Part shown: positions 16,341-26,500 of the stretch, one piece after another
How positions within the stretch are numbered: the first letter of the stretch is position 1
How the letters are laid out: each line of letters begins with the position of its first letter
Origin: Pseudomonas sp. Choline-02u-1
Lineage (GTDB): Bacteria; Pseudomonadota; Gammaproteobacteria; Pseudomonadales; Pseudomonadaceae
Assembly: GCF_002836515.1 (NCBI RefSeq)
Contig: NZ_PJBC01000006.1
Span: forward strand, 39,015 to 103,014
DNA: 64,000 nucleotides
Reading direction: 5' to 3'
Made by a program: the position numbers and the translations under genes
Notes under the pieces: generated by a model
Told to the model about the DNA's origin: nothing
Database searches by the model: none
What the model saw: the letters and a program-made list of their open reading frames with translations, nothing else

Positions 16341-16382
16341 AAAAAATCCCCCGCAGCTGGAAAGTTGCGGGGGATTTTTTTT
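16341..16382. terminator. Bidirectional terminator, GntR / guaD
   Basis: AAATCCCCCGCA and TTGCGGGGGATTT form a strong stem flanked by A-runs and T-runs, so it can end transcripts from both convergent genes. Confidence 0.93.
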
Positions 16383-16390
16383 GCCTGACT

Positions 16391-16421
16391 GATCGTTCCC
16401 ACGCAGAGCGGGGGAACGATC
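16391..16421. repeat. Single palindrome, GATCGTTCCCACGC family
   Basis: GATCGTTCCCACGCAGAGCGGGGGAACGATC is a single unit, unlike the paired forms at 2808, 18623 and 48695. It lies 14 bp from the guaD stop. Confidence 0.8.
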
Positions 16422-16434
16422 AGTGCGAAGAGGC

Positions 16435-17739
16435 TTAGCGCTGATGCACCAGCGCCCCCGCAGCATAGGTCTGCTGCACCGTGCGGTCATCGCCCAGCGT
16501 CATCAGCACGAACAACGTCTCGGCAATGTTGTTCGACTGCTCCAAGCGGTAGCTCAGCAGCGGCGTGGCGTTGTAGTCGAGCACCAGGAAGTCGGCATCG
16601 GAGCCCGGTTGCAGGTTGCCAATCTTGTCCTCCAGACGTAGTGCCCGCGCACCGCCCAGCGTAGCCAGGTACAGCGACTTGAACGGGCTCAGCCGCGCGC
16701 CTTGCAGTTGCATGACCTTGTAGGCTTCGTTGAGAGTCTGCAGCAGCGAGAAACTGGTGCCGCCGCCGACATCGGTGCCAAGGCCGACATTGAGTTTGTG
16801 TTTCTCGGCCATTGGCAGGTTGAACAGGCCGCTGCCGAGGAACAGGTTGGACGTCGGGCAGAACGAGATCGCCGAGCCGGTTTCCGCCAGTCGCGCGCAC
16901 TCGTCGTCACACAGGTGCACGCCGTGGGCGAACACCGAGCGTTCGCCGAGCAGTTGGTAGTGATCGTAGACGTCGAGGTAGCCCTTGCGCTCCGGAAACA
17001 GCTCTTTGACCCACTCGATTTCCTTGAGGTTTTCGCTGATGTGGGTCTGCATGTACAGATCCGGATATTCCGTCAGCAATTGCCCGGCAAGGGTCAGTTG
17101 TTCCGGGGTGCTGGTGGGTGCGAAACGCGGCGTCACCGCATAGTGCAAACGGCCCTTGCCGTGCCAGCGCTCGATCAGCGCCTTGCTGTCGACGTAGCTG
17201 GATTCGGCGGTATCGACCAGATAGTCCGGGGCATTGCGGTCCATCATCACCTTGCCGGCAATCATGCGCAGGTCGAGCTTCTCGGCTGCTTCAAAAAACG
17301 AATTGACTGACTGCGGATGTACGCTGCCGAACACCAGCGCCGTGGTGGTGCCGTTGCGCAGCAGTTCCTTGATGAAAATGTCCGCCACTTCGTCGGCGTG
17401 AGCCTTGTCGCCAAACTGGCTTTCGCAGGGGAAAGTGTAGGTGTTCAGCCAGTCGAGCAACTGCTCGCCGTAGGAGCCGACCATGCCGGTTTGCGGCAAG
17501 TGAATGTGCGTATCGATGAAGCCGGGGGTGATCAGCGCATTCTGATAATGATTGATCTCGATGTCCGCCGGCAGGGTTGGCAGCAGTTCGCTGGCGTGGC
17601 CGAGGGCACTGATCTTGCCGCCGTCGACCACCAGCAGGCCGTCCTCGAAATATTCATAGGAGGCTTCGATGCCGACCTCGGCGGGGTCGGCAATGCTGTG
17701 CAGGATGGCGGCGCGGTAGGCTTTGCGAGTCAGAGGCAT
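16435..17739 (-). CDS. guaD: Guanine deaminase
   Basis: This 434-residue zinc amidohydrolase converts guanine to xanthine and ammonia. It shows GFIDTHIHLPQTGMVGSYGE (metal His78 and His80), QTHISENLKEIEW, HGVHL and the catalytic Asp in LGTDVGGGTSFS. It begins 13 nt after xdhC, so it is the last gene of an xdhA-xdhB-xdhC-guaD operon that turns guanine into xanthine and then urate. Confidence 0.96.
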   Translation of the reverse strand: MPLTRKAYRAAILHSIADPAEVGIEASYEYFEDGLLVVDGGKISALGHASELLPTLPADIEINHYQNALITPGFIDTHIHLPQTGMVGSYGEQLLDWLNTYTFPCESQFGDKAHADEVADIFIKELLRNGTTTALVFGSVHPQSVNSFFEAAEKLDLRMIAGKVMMDRNAPDYLVDTAESSYVDSKALIERWHGKGRLHYAVTPRFAPTSTPEQLTLAGQLLTEYPDLYMQTHISENLKEIEWVKELFPERKGYLDVYDHYQLLGERSVFAHGVHLCDDECARLAETGSAISFCPTSNLFLGSGLFNLPMAEKHKLNVGLGTDVGGGTSFSLLQTLNEAYKVMQLQGARLSPFKSLYLATLGGARALRLEDKIGNLQPGSDADFLVLDYNATPLLSYRLEQSNNIAETLFVLMTLGDDRTVQQTYAAGALVHQR

Positions 17740-17752
17740 GAGGGTTCTCTAA

Positions 17753-18610
17753 TCAGTTTGAGGCTTTGAGTTTGGCGGACTGGCTGCGGCGCGAGGCGGG
17801 AAGCAGACGGGCAATCGGTTCGGCGCTGGCGCTTTGCTGGCCGAAGTTGGCGTTGTAGGTGGCGATGATTTGCCCGGCAATCGAGATGGCAATTTCCACC
17901 GGCAGTTTGCCTTTGACTTCGCCGATGCCCATCGGGCAGCGCATGCGTTGCACCACGCTCGGGTCGAAACCGCGATCACGCAGGCGATGTTCGAACTTGA
18001 CCCGTTTGGTCTTCGAGCCGATCAGGCCGAACCAGGCGAAGTCGTTGCGTTTGAGGATGGCGGCGGTGAGTTCCAGATCGAGTTGATGATTGTGGGTCAT
18101 GACGATGCAGTAGCTGCCGGCGGGCAGGTCATCGACTTCGTCCACCGGCTCTTCGCTGACGATTTTACGCACGCCGTGGGGGATGTGTTCAGGGAATTCG
18201 GCCTCGCGCGAATCGATCCAGCGCACCCGACAGGGCAGGCTGGCGAGCAGCGGCACCAGCGCGCGACCGACATGGCCGGCGCCGAATACAGCGATCTGCG
18301 CCTGCACCTGGCCCATCGGTTCGAACAGCAACACCGTGGCGCCACCGCAGCACTGGCCGAGGCTGGCACCGAGGCTGAAACGCTCCAGATGGGTGTCCTG
18401 CTTGCCGCTGGCGAGCATGTCGCGGGCGATCTGCATGGCTTTGAATTCCAGGTGTCCACCACCGATGGTGTCGAACATCCGGTTGGCGCTGACGACCATT
18501 TTCGAGCCGGCGTTGCGTGGCGTCGAGCCGAGTTCTTCGATGATCGTCACCAGCACACAGGGCTCGCCCTGGTTCTGCAGGTCGGCGAGGGCGTCGATCC
18601 AGTTGTACAT
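17753..18610 (-). CDS. xdhC: Xanthine dehydrogenase accessory protein XdhC
   Basis: This 285-residue chaperone binds molybdenum cofactor, promotes its sulfuration and delivers it to XdhB. It has the XdhC/CoxI pattern: GSTPRNAGSKMVV, IGGGHLEF, QCCGG (likely cofactor-binding Cys pair) and the Rossmann part IAVFGAGHVGRALVPLLA. The ATG at 18608-18610 is chosen because GAGAGG lies at good spacing; a GTG six bases upstream overlaps that ribosome site. A repeat element (18623-18735) separates it from xdhB within the operon. Confidence 0.94.
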   Translation of the reverse strand: MYNWIDALADLQNQGEPCVLVTIIEELGSTPRNAGSKMVVSANRMFDTIGGGHLEFKAMQIARDMLASGKQDTHLERFSLGASLGQCCGGATVLLFEPMGQVQAQIAVFGAGHVGRALVPLLASLPCRVRWIDSREAEFPEHIPHGVRKIVSEEPVDEVDDLPAGSYCIVMTHNHQLDLELTAAILKRNDFAWFGLIGSKTKRVKFEHRLRDRGFDPSVVQRMRCPMGIGEVKGKLPVEIAISIAGQIIATYNANFGQQSASAEPIARLLPASRRSQSAKLKASN

Positions 18611-18622
18611 AAACACCTCTCA

Positions 18623-18735
18623 GATCGTTCCCACGCTCTGCGTGGGAATGCATCACTGGACGCTCCGCGTCCGCTGTTCAGGGAGCGACGCAGAGCGTCG
18701 CGGGCTGCATTCCCACGCGGAGCGTGGGAACGATC
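18623..18735. repeat. Palindromic repeat pair, GATCGTTCCCACGC family
   Basis: It has the same nested inverted-repeat design as 2808-2919 and 48695-48804. It sits inside the xdh operon, 1 bp after the xdhB stop, where it could lower xdhC-guaD expression relative to xdhAB. Confidence 0.9.
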
Positions 18736-18736
18736 A

Positions 18737-21130
18737 TCAAACAACCTCGACTTCGGTCGCGGTTGTTTTCACCGCTTTGAGCTGGCGCATCTGCTCACAC
18801 CCCCACAACACCCGCTCCGGGGTCGCCGGCGCGTCGATTTTCGGCTGATGCTTGTAGTCACCGAGGCTCGCCACCGCATCCTTGATCGCGCACCAGGCGG
18901 CGATCCCGAGCATGAACGGCGGTTCACCGACGGCTTTGGAATGGAACACCGTGTCTTCCGGATTCTTGCGGTTTTCCACCAGTTTCACCCGCAGATCCAG
19001 CGGCATGTCCGCCACGGCCGGGATCTTGTAGCTGGCCGGGCCGTTGGTCATCAACTTGCCCTTGTTGTTCCAGACCAGCTCTTCCATGGTCAGCCAGCCC
19101 ATGCCCTGGACGAAACCGCCCTCGACCTGACCGATGTCGATCGACGGGTTCAGCGAGGCGCCGACGTCATGCAGGATGTCGGTGCGCAGCATCTTGTACT
19201 CGCCGGTCAGGGTGTCGACGATCACTTCGCAGCACGCCGCGCCAAAGGCGAAGTAGTAGAACGGACGACCACGGGCCTGACTGCGGTCGTAGTAGATTTT
19301 CGGGGTCTTGTAGAAACCGGTGCTCGACAGCGACACCTGATTGAAATATGCCTGCTGGATCAGCGCTTCGAAGGTCAGAATCTGCTCACGGACACGCACG
19401 TGACCATTGCGGAATTCGACGTCTTCTTCGCTGACCTTGTAGTGCCGCGCGGCGAATTCGACCAAGCGTTGCTTGATGGTCTGCGCAGCATTTTGCGCGG
19501 CTTTGCCGTTCAGGTCTGCACCACTGGAGGCGGCGGTCGGCGAGGTGTTCGGCACCTTGTCGGTGTTGGTCGCGGTGATCTGCACGCGGTCGATGTCGAC
19601 CTGGAAAACTTCAGCCACAACCTGGGCGACTTTGGTGTTCAGACCCTGACCCATTTCCGTACCGCCGTGGTTCAGATGGATGCTGCCGTCGGTGTAGATG
19701 TGGATCAGCGCGCCGGCCTGATTGAGGAAGCTGGCGGTGAAGGAAATACCGAATTTCACAGGGGTCAGTGCCAGACCCTTTTTCAGGATCGGGCTGTTGG
19801 CGTTGTAGCGACGGATCGCTTCGCGGCGCTCGGCGTACTGGCTGCTGGCTTCCAGTTCGGCGGTCATCTCTTCGAGCATGTTGTGCTCGACGGTCTGGTA
19901 GTAATGGGTGACGTTGCGCTCGGTCTTGCCGTAGTAGTTGGCCTTGCGCACGGCCAGCGGATCGAGGTTGAGGTGGCGGGCAATCGCATCCATCACTTCT
20001 TCGATGGCGACCATGCCCTGCGGGCCACCGAAGCCGCGATAGGCGGTGTTCGACGCGGTGTTGGTCTTGCAGCGGTGACCGTTGATGGTGGCATCGCCGA
20101 GATAGTATGAATTATCCGAGTGGAACATCGCGCGGTCGACGATCGACGCCGACAGATCCGGCGAGCAGCCGCAGTTACCGGCCAGCTCCATGTTGATCCC
20201 GTGCAGGCGGCCGCTGCTGTCGAAACCGACGTCGTACTCGACATAGAACGGGTGGCGCTTGCCGGTCATGAGCATGTCTTCGACGCGCGGCAGGCGCATC
20301 TTGGTCGGCTGGCCGGTGAGGTGCGCAACCACCGCGCACAGGCACGCCGGGCTCGCAGCCTGGGTTTCCTTGCCACCGAAACCACCGCCCATGCGGCGCA
20401 TGTCGACGACGATCTTGTTCATCGACACGTCGAGCACTTCGGCGACCAGTTTCTGCACTTCGGTCGGGTTCTGCGTCGAGCAGTAGACGATCATGCCGCC
20501 GTCTTCAGTAGGCATCACTGAAGAGATCTGCGTCTCCAGGTAAAAGTGTTCCTGGCCGCCGATGTGCAGCGTGCCTTGAATGCGATGTTCGGCGCTGGCC
20601 AGCGCGGACACCGAATCGCCGCGCTGATGGGTGTGGCTGTCGAGCACGAAGTGGCGTTTGCGCAGGGCTTCGACGACGTCGAGCACCGGTTCGAGGTCTT
20701 CGTATTCGATGATCGCGGCCATCGCCGCTTTGCGTGCGGTTTCCAGATCTTTCGCAGCCACTGCGAGTACCGGCTGGCCGACGAACTGCACGTCATCGAT
20801 GGCCAGCAGCGGGTCGCCCGGCATCAGCGGGCCGATGTCTTTCAGGCCTGGCACGTCTTCGTGGGTGATGACGATGCGCACGCCTTCGAAGGCGTAGCAC
20901 GGCTGCGTGTCGATGCTGAGGATTTTCGCGTGTGCGCGGTCCGACAGGCGTGCATAGAGGTGCAGTTGGTTGGGAAATTCCAGGCGATCATCGATGTACT
21001 GCGCCTCACCGGACACATGCTTGGCGGCGCTGTCGTGTTTGACGCTGCGGCCGACTCCAGTGGTCAGGTCCTGGGCGAACAGTTCGGCCAGTTCAGCTTG
21101 AGTCTTCTCTACGGCGTGATGGTTAGACAT
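18737..21130 (-). CDS. xdhB: Xanthine dehydrogenase, molybdenum subunit
   Basis: This 797-residue large subunit binds molybdopterin and oxidises hypoxanthine/xanthine to urate. Recognisable parts are VKHDSAAKHVSGEAQYIDD at the start, MGGGFGGKETQA, AYRGFGGPQGM, and the catalytic glutamate region AVGEPPFMLGIAAWCA. Its start overlaps the end of xdhA by 8 nt, indicating translational coupling and a fixed subunit ratio. Confidence 0.96.
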   Translation of the reverse strand: MSNHHAVEKTQAELAELFAQDLTTGVGRSVKHDSAAKHVSGEAQYIDDRLEFPNQLHLYARLSDRAHAKILSIDTQPCYAFEGVRIVITHEDVPGLKDIGPLMPGDPLLAIDDVQFVGQPVLAVAAKDLETARKAAMAAIIEYEDLEPVLDVVEALRKRHFVLDSHTHQRGDSVSALASAEHRIQGTLHIGGQEHFYLETQISSVMPTEDGGMIVYCSTQNPTEVQKLVAEVLDVSMNKIVVDMRRMGGGFGGKETQAASPACLCAVVAHLTGQPTKMRLPRVEDMLMTGKRHPFYVEYDVGFDSSGRLHGINMELAGNCGCSPDLSASIVDRAMFHSDNSYYLGDATINGHRCKTNTASNTAYRGFGGPQGMVAIEEVMDAIARHLNLDPLAVRKANYYGKTERNVTHYYQTVEHNMLEEMTAELEASSQYAERREAIRRYNANSPILKKGLALTPVKFGISFTASFLNQAGALIHIYTDGSIHLNHGGTEMGQGLNTKVAQVVAEVFQVDIDRVQITATNTDKVPNTSPTAASSGADLNGKAAQNAAQTIKQRLVEFAARHYKVSEEDVEFRNGHVRVREQILTFEALIQQAYFNQVSLSSTGFYKTPKIYYDRSQARGRPFYYFAFGAACCEVIVDTLTGEYKMLRTDILHDVGASLNPSIDIGQVEGGFVQGMGWLTMEELVWNNKGKLMTNGPASYKIPAVADMPLDLRVKLVENRKNPEDTVFHSKAVGEPPFMLGIAAWCAIKDAVASLGDYKHQPKIDAPATPERVLWGCEQMRQLKAVKTTATEVEVV

Positions 21131-22577
21131 AAGCGGTCACCCGAGTCTCGATGTGCGGTGTTTGCAGTTCGATGAAGTATTTGCGCAGCAGGTTTTGCGC
21201 GCTGAGCAGGCGATATTCCTTGCTGGCGCGGAAGTCGCTCAGCGGCGTGAAGTCCTCGGCCAGCGCGGCGCAGGCGCGTTCGATCACAGCGTTATTGAAC
21301 GGCGCGCCTTGCAGCACGGCTTCGCAATGCGCGGCGCGTTTGGGGATCGCCGCCATGCCGCCGAAGGCCACGCGGGCGTCGGCGATCACGTCGTTTTCCA
21401 CGCGCAGATTGAACGCAGCGCAGACGGCGGAAATGTCGTCGTCCAGACGCTTGGACACTTTATAGGCACGGAACAGCTGCTCGGCGCTGGCACGCGGGAC
21501 GATGATTTTTTCGATGAACTCGCTTTCCTGCCGCGCGGTGACGCGGTAGTCGATGAAGTAATCTTCCAGATTCAATGTACGGCGGGTCTCACCTTTGCAC
21601 AGCACGATCTGCGCGCCGAGGGCGATCAGCAGCGGCGGCGAGTCACCGATCGGCGAGGCGTTGCCGATGTTGCCGCCGAGGGTGCCCTGATTGCGGATTT
21701 GCAACGAGGCGAAGCGGTGCAGCAGTTCGCCGAAGTCCGGGTACTCGGCGTTCAACGCTTCGTAGCAGTCGGAGAGGGCGGTGGCGGCGCCGATTTCGAT
21801 GCGATCGTCAAAGGTTTCGATGCGTTTCATTTCGGCGACGTTGCCGACGTAGATCATTACCGGCAGTGTACGGTGGAACTGGGTGACTTCCAGAGCCAGA
21901 TCGGTACCGCCAGCGAGCAGTCGGGCTTGTGGATAAGCGTCGTAGAGGTCGGCCAGATCGGCCACCGTCAGTGGCACCAGGCAGCGCTTGTCGCCGCTGT
22001 TGAGTTCACCGATATCGGTCGGGGCTATGGCTTTGAGACGGGCGATGGTTTCCGCTTCTCGGGCATCGAACTGATCCGCCTGTTTGCCGCAGCAGGATTG
22101 TTCGGCAGCGGCGAGAATCGGCCGGTAGCCAGTGCAGCGGCAGAGGTTGCCGGCCAGCGCTTCGTGAGCCTTGGCCTGATCCGGCGCGTCGCTGTTCTTT
22201 TGCAGGGCGAACAACGACATGACGAAACCGGGGGTGCAGAAGCCGCACTGCGAACCGTGGCACTCGACCATGGCTTTCTGCACGCTGTGCAGTTCGCCCT
22301 TGTGCTTGAGGTCTTCAACGCTGATCAGTTGTTTGCCGTGCAAGGACGAGACGAAAGTCAGGCACGAGTTGAGGCTGCGATAGCGAATATGTTCACGCCC
22401 CGTGTCGTCGGTCTGCAACTCGCCAACCACCACGGTGCAGGCGCCGCAGTCGCCACTGGCGCAACCTTCTTTGGTGCCGGGTTTGCCTACGTGTTCACGC
22501 AGGTAATTGAGCACAGTCAGGTTCGGGTCCAGGGCGTGCTCGCTACGGAGCTCCTGGTTAAGTAAAAACTGGATCAC
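21123..22577 (-). CDS. xdhA: Xanthine dehydrogenase, 2Fe-2S/FAD subunit
   Basis: This 484-residue small subunit carries two [2Fe-2S] clusters and FAD and transfers electrons to NAD. The first cluster uses Cys39, Cys44 and Cys47 (CASGDCGAC); the second uses CGFCTPG and CRCTGYRP. The FAD domain follows with LLAGGTDLALE and GNIGNASPIGDSPP. It is the first gene of the operon, behind a sigma-70 type promoter overlapped by palindromes (22623-22673). Confidence 0.96.
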   Translation of the reverse strand: MIQFLLNQELRSEHALDPNLTVLNYLREHVGKPGTKEGCASGDCGACTVVVGELQTDDTGREHIRYRSLNSCLTFVSSLHGKQLISVEDLKHKGELHSVQKAMVECHGSQCGFCTPGFVMSLFALQKNSDAPDQAKAHEALAGNLCRCTGYRPILAAAEQSCCGKQADQFDAREAETIARLKAIAPTDIGELNSGDKRCLVPLTVADLADLYDAYPQARLLAGGTDLALEVTQFHRTLPVMIYVGNVAEMKRIETFDDRIEIGAATALSDCYEALNAEYPDFGELLHRFASLQIRNQGTLGGNIGNASPIGDSPPLLIALGAQIVLCKGETRRTLNLEDYFIDYRVTARQESEFIEKIIVPRASAEQLFRAYKVSKRLDDDISAVCAAFNLRVENDVIADARVAFGGMAAIPKRAAHCEAVLQGAPFNNAVIERACAALAEDFTPLSDFRASKEYRLLSAQNLLRKYFIELQTPHIETRVTAYV

Positions 22578-22622
22578 GGAAGGCCTCGCAGACTCATTAT
22601 TGTTGTTAACCGACGTGAACCG

Positions 22623-22650
22623 AATTTAGCAGGTCTGACTTTTCGGTCAA
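22623..22650 (-). promoter_or_regulatory. Sigma-70 type promoter of xdhA
   Basis: The minus strand has TTGACC, a 16-bp spacer, then TAAATT. The predicted start is near 22616, about 40 bp before xdhA. The -35 box lies in a palindrome (see next entry). Confidence 0.6.
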
Positions 22651-22673
22651 TGGTTTTCTGACTTAAAGGTCAG
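22635..22673. promoter_or_regulatory. Two candidate repressor palindromes at the xdhA promoter
   Basis: CTGAC-TTTTCG-GTCAA (22635-22650) and CTGAC-TTAAAG-GTCAG (22658-22673) have centres 23 bp apart, close to two helical turns. The first covers the -35 box and spacer of the xdhA promoter. A related TGACC-N6-GGTCA lies at 22715-22730 nearer the divergent GntR gene. The GntR protein encoded next door is the obvious candidate ligand (inference). Confidence 0.5.
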
Positions 22674-22845
22674 GAAAATCCGTTTCGTCGATCAACAGCG
22701 TGTCTATTCAGTATTGACCTTCATCGGTCACTGCGCTTTTTTGCGGGATTCGTGCCAAAAACCGCTGAGTGGGCACTCCGCCATGACCGTGCATTTGCGC
22801 TACACTGCGCCGCTTGTGCAGATCGATAGAGTTTGAAGGACAACC

Positions 22846-23505
22846 ATGACGTTCAAGGCGCCGGACAGCCTCGCCGAGCAAATCGCTCACCACCTCGCCG
22901 AACGCATCATTCGTGGCGAAATGAAGCCAGGAGAGCGCATCCAGGAACAGAAGGTCACGCTGGCGCTCAACGTCAGCCGCGGTTCGGTCCGCGAAGCCTT
23001 GCTGATCCTCGAACGCCGTCACCTGATCGCGATCCTGCCGCGTCGTGGCGCCCACGTTACCGAGCTGACGCCGCACAAGGTGCAGAGCCTGTGCACGCTG
23101 ATGAGCGAGCTGTACATCCTGCTCGGCAATTCGGTGGCCAATGGCTGGCAAGTGCAGTCGGACATGGCGCCGTTCGTGCAGATCCAGCAGCGCCTGACCG
23201 CCAGTTACGAGCGCGGCGATATCCGCAGTTTTGTCGATGACAGCTTCGCGGTGATGCGCGCCGCCTATCCATTTGCCAACAACCCATACCTGCAGGAAAC
23301 CGTCGAGAACCTCCAGCCGGCGATGAGCCGCGCATATTTCCTCGCCCTCGAACAGCGCAAGGCGGAAATGAGCGAATTCCTCGAACTGTTCGAACGCTTG
23401 CTCGCCGCCGTTCTCGCCCGTGATTTGCCGCAGATCCGTATCGTGCTCACGGCATATGCCCAGCGCAGCTGCGATCTGGTGGTGTCTGCGCTGACGGTTG
23501 CCTGA
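22846..23505 (+). CDS. GntR-family regulator next to xdhA and smc
   Basis: This 219-residue protein has a GntR winged helix (EQIAHHLAERIIRGEMKPGERIQE, NVSRGSVREALLILERRH) and an FCD-type helical domain that is shorter and has few His residues, so metal binding is doubtful. It is divergent from xdhA and probably represses it through the palindromes at 22635-22673. The stop codon is only 2 nt before the GTG start of smc, so smc may be partly co-expressed. Confidence 0.9.
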   Translation: MTFKAPDSLAEQIAHHLAERIIRGEMKPGERIQEQKVTLALNVSRGSVREALLILERRHLIAILPRRGAHVTELTPHKVQSLCTLMSELYILLGNSVANGWQVQSDMAPFVQIQQRLTASYERGDIRSFVDDSFAVMRAAYPFANNPYLQETVENLQPAMSRAYFLALEQRKAEMSEFLELFERLLAAVLARDLPQIRIVLTAYAQRSCDLVVSALTVA

Positions 23506-23507
23506 GC

Positions 23508-26500
23508 GTGCGGCTAAAGTGCATCAAACTGGCGGGGTTCAAATCCTTCGTCGATCCGACCACTGTGAACTTCCCCAGTAACATGGCGGCGGTCGTCGGG
23601 CCGAACGGTTGCGGCAAATCGAACATCATCGACGCTGTGCGCTGGGTGATGGGCGAAAGTTCGGCGAAGAACCTGCGTGGCGAGTCGATGACCGACGTCA
23701 TCTTCAACGGTTCGACCAGCCGCAAACCGGTGAGCCAGGCCAGTATCGAGCTGGTGTTCGACAACTCCGACGGCACGCTGCTCGGCGAATACGCGGCGTA
23801 CGCGGAAATCTCCATTCGTCGCAAAGTCACCCGCGACAGCCAGACCACTTATTACCTCAACGGCACCAAATGCCGGCGCCGCGACATTACCGATATCTTC
23901 CTCGGCACCGGCCTCGGCCCGCGCAGCTATTCGATCATCGAACAGGGGATGATCTCCAAGCTGATCGAATCCAAGCCTGAAGACCTACGCAATTTCATCG
24001 AAGAAGCAGCGGGCATCTCCAAATACAAGGAGCGCCGCCGCGAGACTGAAAACCGCATCCGCCGTACCCACGAGAACCTCGCCCGCCTGACCGACCTGCG
24101 CGAAGAGCTGGAGCGCCAGCTCGAACGTCTGCACCGCCAGGCCGAAGCGGCGAAGAAGTATCAGGAATTCAAGGCCGAAGAGCGTCAGCTCAAGGCGCAA
24201 CTTTCGGCATTGCGCTGGCAGGATCTTAACGAGCAGGTCGGTCAGCGCGAGTCGATCATCGGCAACCAGGAAGTCAGCTTCGAAGCGTTGGTCGCTGAAC
24301 AGCGTAACGCTGATGCGGCCATCGAACGCCTGCGCGACGGCCACCATGATTTGTCCGAGCGCTTCAATCTGGTGCAGGGGCGTTTCTATTCGGTCGGCGG
24401 CGACATCGCCCGGGTCGAGCAGAGCATCCAGCATGGCCAGCAACGCCTGCGCCAATTGCAGGATGACCTGAAAGAAGCCGAACGTGCGCGTCTGGAAACC
24501 GAATCGCACCTGGGCCACGACCGCACGTTGCTGCTGACCCTCGGCGAAGAGCTCGACATGCTCACCCCCGAGCAGGAAGTCACCAGCGCTGCTGCCGAGG
24601 AAGCCGCCGCGGCCCTCGAAGAAGCCGAAACCACCATGCACGGCTGGCAGGAGCAGTGGGACGCTTTCAACCTCACCGCTGCCGAACCGCGCCGTCAGGC
24701 TGAAGTGCAGCAGTCGCGGATCCAGCAGCTGGAAAGCAGCATGGAGCGCCTCGCCGACCGGCAGAAACGCCTCGCTGAAGAGCGCGCGTTGCTCTCCGCC
24801 GACCCGGAAGACGCGGCGATCATGGCGCTCAACGAGCAGCTCGCCGAATCCGAAGCGACCCTGGAAGATTTGCAGACCAGCGAAGAAGCGCAAGTCGAAA
24901 AGCTCGAACAACTGCGTCAGGAATTACAGCATGCGTTGACCGCGCAGCAACAGGCGCAGGGCGATCTGCAGCGGCTCAACGGGCGCCTCGCATCCCTTGA
25001 AGCCTTGCAGCAGGCAGCGCTGGATCCGGGCACCGGCACCGCCGAATGGTTGAAGGAACACAACCTCGCCGAGCGTCCGCGTCTGGCCGAAGGCTTGAAG
25101 GTCGAGGCGGGTTGGGAGCTGGCGGTGGAAACCGTGCTCGGTGCTGATCTGCAAGCGGTGCTGGTCGACGACTTCAGCGGTTTTGATTTGTCCGGTTTCA
25201 CTCAGGGCGATCTGCGCTTGCTCAGTCCGGCCAGCGATGGCGTGCGGGTGGCGGGCAGCCTGCTGGACAAAGTCGAGGCGCAGATCGATCTGTCGCCGTG
25301 GCTGGGTCAGGTCAAACCGGTCGACAGCCTTGAGCAGGCGCTGGCCTTGCGCGGGCAGCTCGGCGCTGGCGAAAGCCTGATCAGCCGCGATGGCTATTGG
25401 GTCGGTCGGCACTTCTTGCGTGTACGTCGCGCCAGCGAAGCGGAAAGCGGCATGCTCGCCCGTGGCCAGGAAATCGAAGGCCTGCAACTGGAGCGTGAAG
25501 AGCGCGAAGCCACGGTCGAGGCCATGGAGACCCGCCTGCAAACCCTGCGCGCGCAACAGCGCCAGCAGGAAAACGGCCGCGAACATCTGCGCCGCTTGCT
25601 GCAGGACGAAGCGCGCCAGCAAGGCGAACTGAAGGCGCAGCTGTCCGCCGGTAAAGCCAAGGCCGAACAATTGACGTTGCGCCGCACCCGCCTCGATGAA
25701 GAATTGGTTGAACTCGCCGAACAGCGTGAGCTCGAGCACGAGCAGGTCGGCGAAGCGCGCATGCAATTGCAGGAAGCGCTGGATGCCATGGCGCTGGACA
25801 CCGAACAGCGCGAATTGCTGTTGGCCCGGCGCGACAGCCTGCGCGAACGCCTTGATCGCGTGCGCCAGGAAGCCCGGCAGCACAAGGATCATGCCCATCA
25901 ACTGGCCGTGCGTCTCGGCTCGCTGCGCGCTCAGCACGATTCCACGCGACAGGCGCTGGAGCGCCTGGAAATGCAGGCCGAGCGTCTGACCGAAAAACGC
26001 GAACAGCTGAGCCTGAACCTGGAGGAGGGCGAGGCGCCGCTGGAAGAGCTGCGTCTGAAACTCGAAGAACTGCTCGACAAGCGCATGACCGTCGACGAAG
26101 AGCTCAAAACGGCGCAAATCGCTCTGGAGGACGCCGACCGCGAACTGCGTGACGCGGAAAAGCGTCGGACCCAGGCCGAGCAGCAATCGCAGTTGATTCG
26201 CGGCCAGCTCGAACAGCAACGTATGGAGTGGCAAGCCCTGACCGTGCGCCGCAAGGCTTTGCAGGATCAATTGCTCGAAGATGGCTACGACCTCAATGGC
26301 GTGCTCGCCACATTGACGGCGCAGGCCAGTGAACGCGAAGCCGGAGATGAACTCGAACGCATCAACGCGCGCATTCAGCGCCTGGGTGCGATCAACCTCG
26401 CCGCCATCGACGAGTACACGCAACAATCGGAGCGTAAACGTTATCTGGATGCACAGGACGCCGATCTGGTCGAGGCGCTGGAGACTCTGGAAAACGTCAT

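Noticed and set aside
17834..20110. 758-codon open frame antisense to xdhC/xdhB
   Set aside because: It spans two real genes and the repeat between them, which a true gene would not.
24924..26426. 500-codon open frame antisense to smc
   Set aside because: Low-complexity product arising from the coiled-coil codons of smc.
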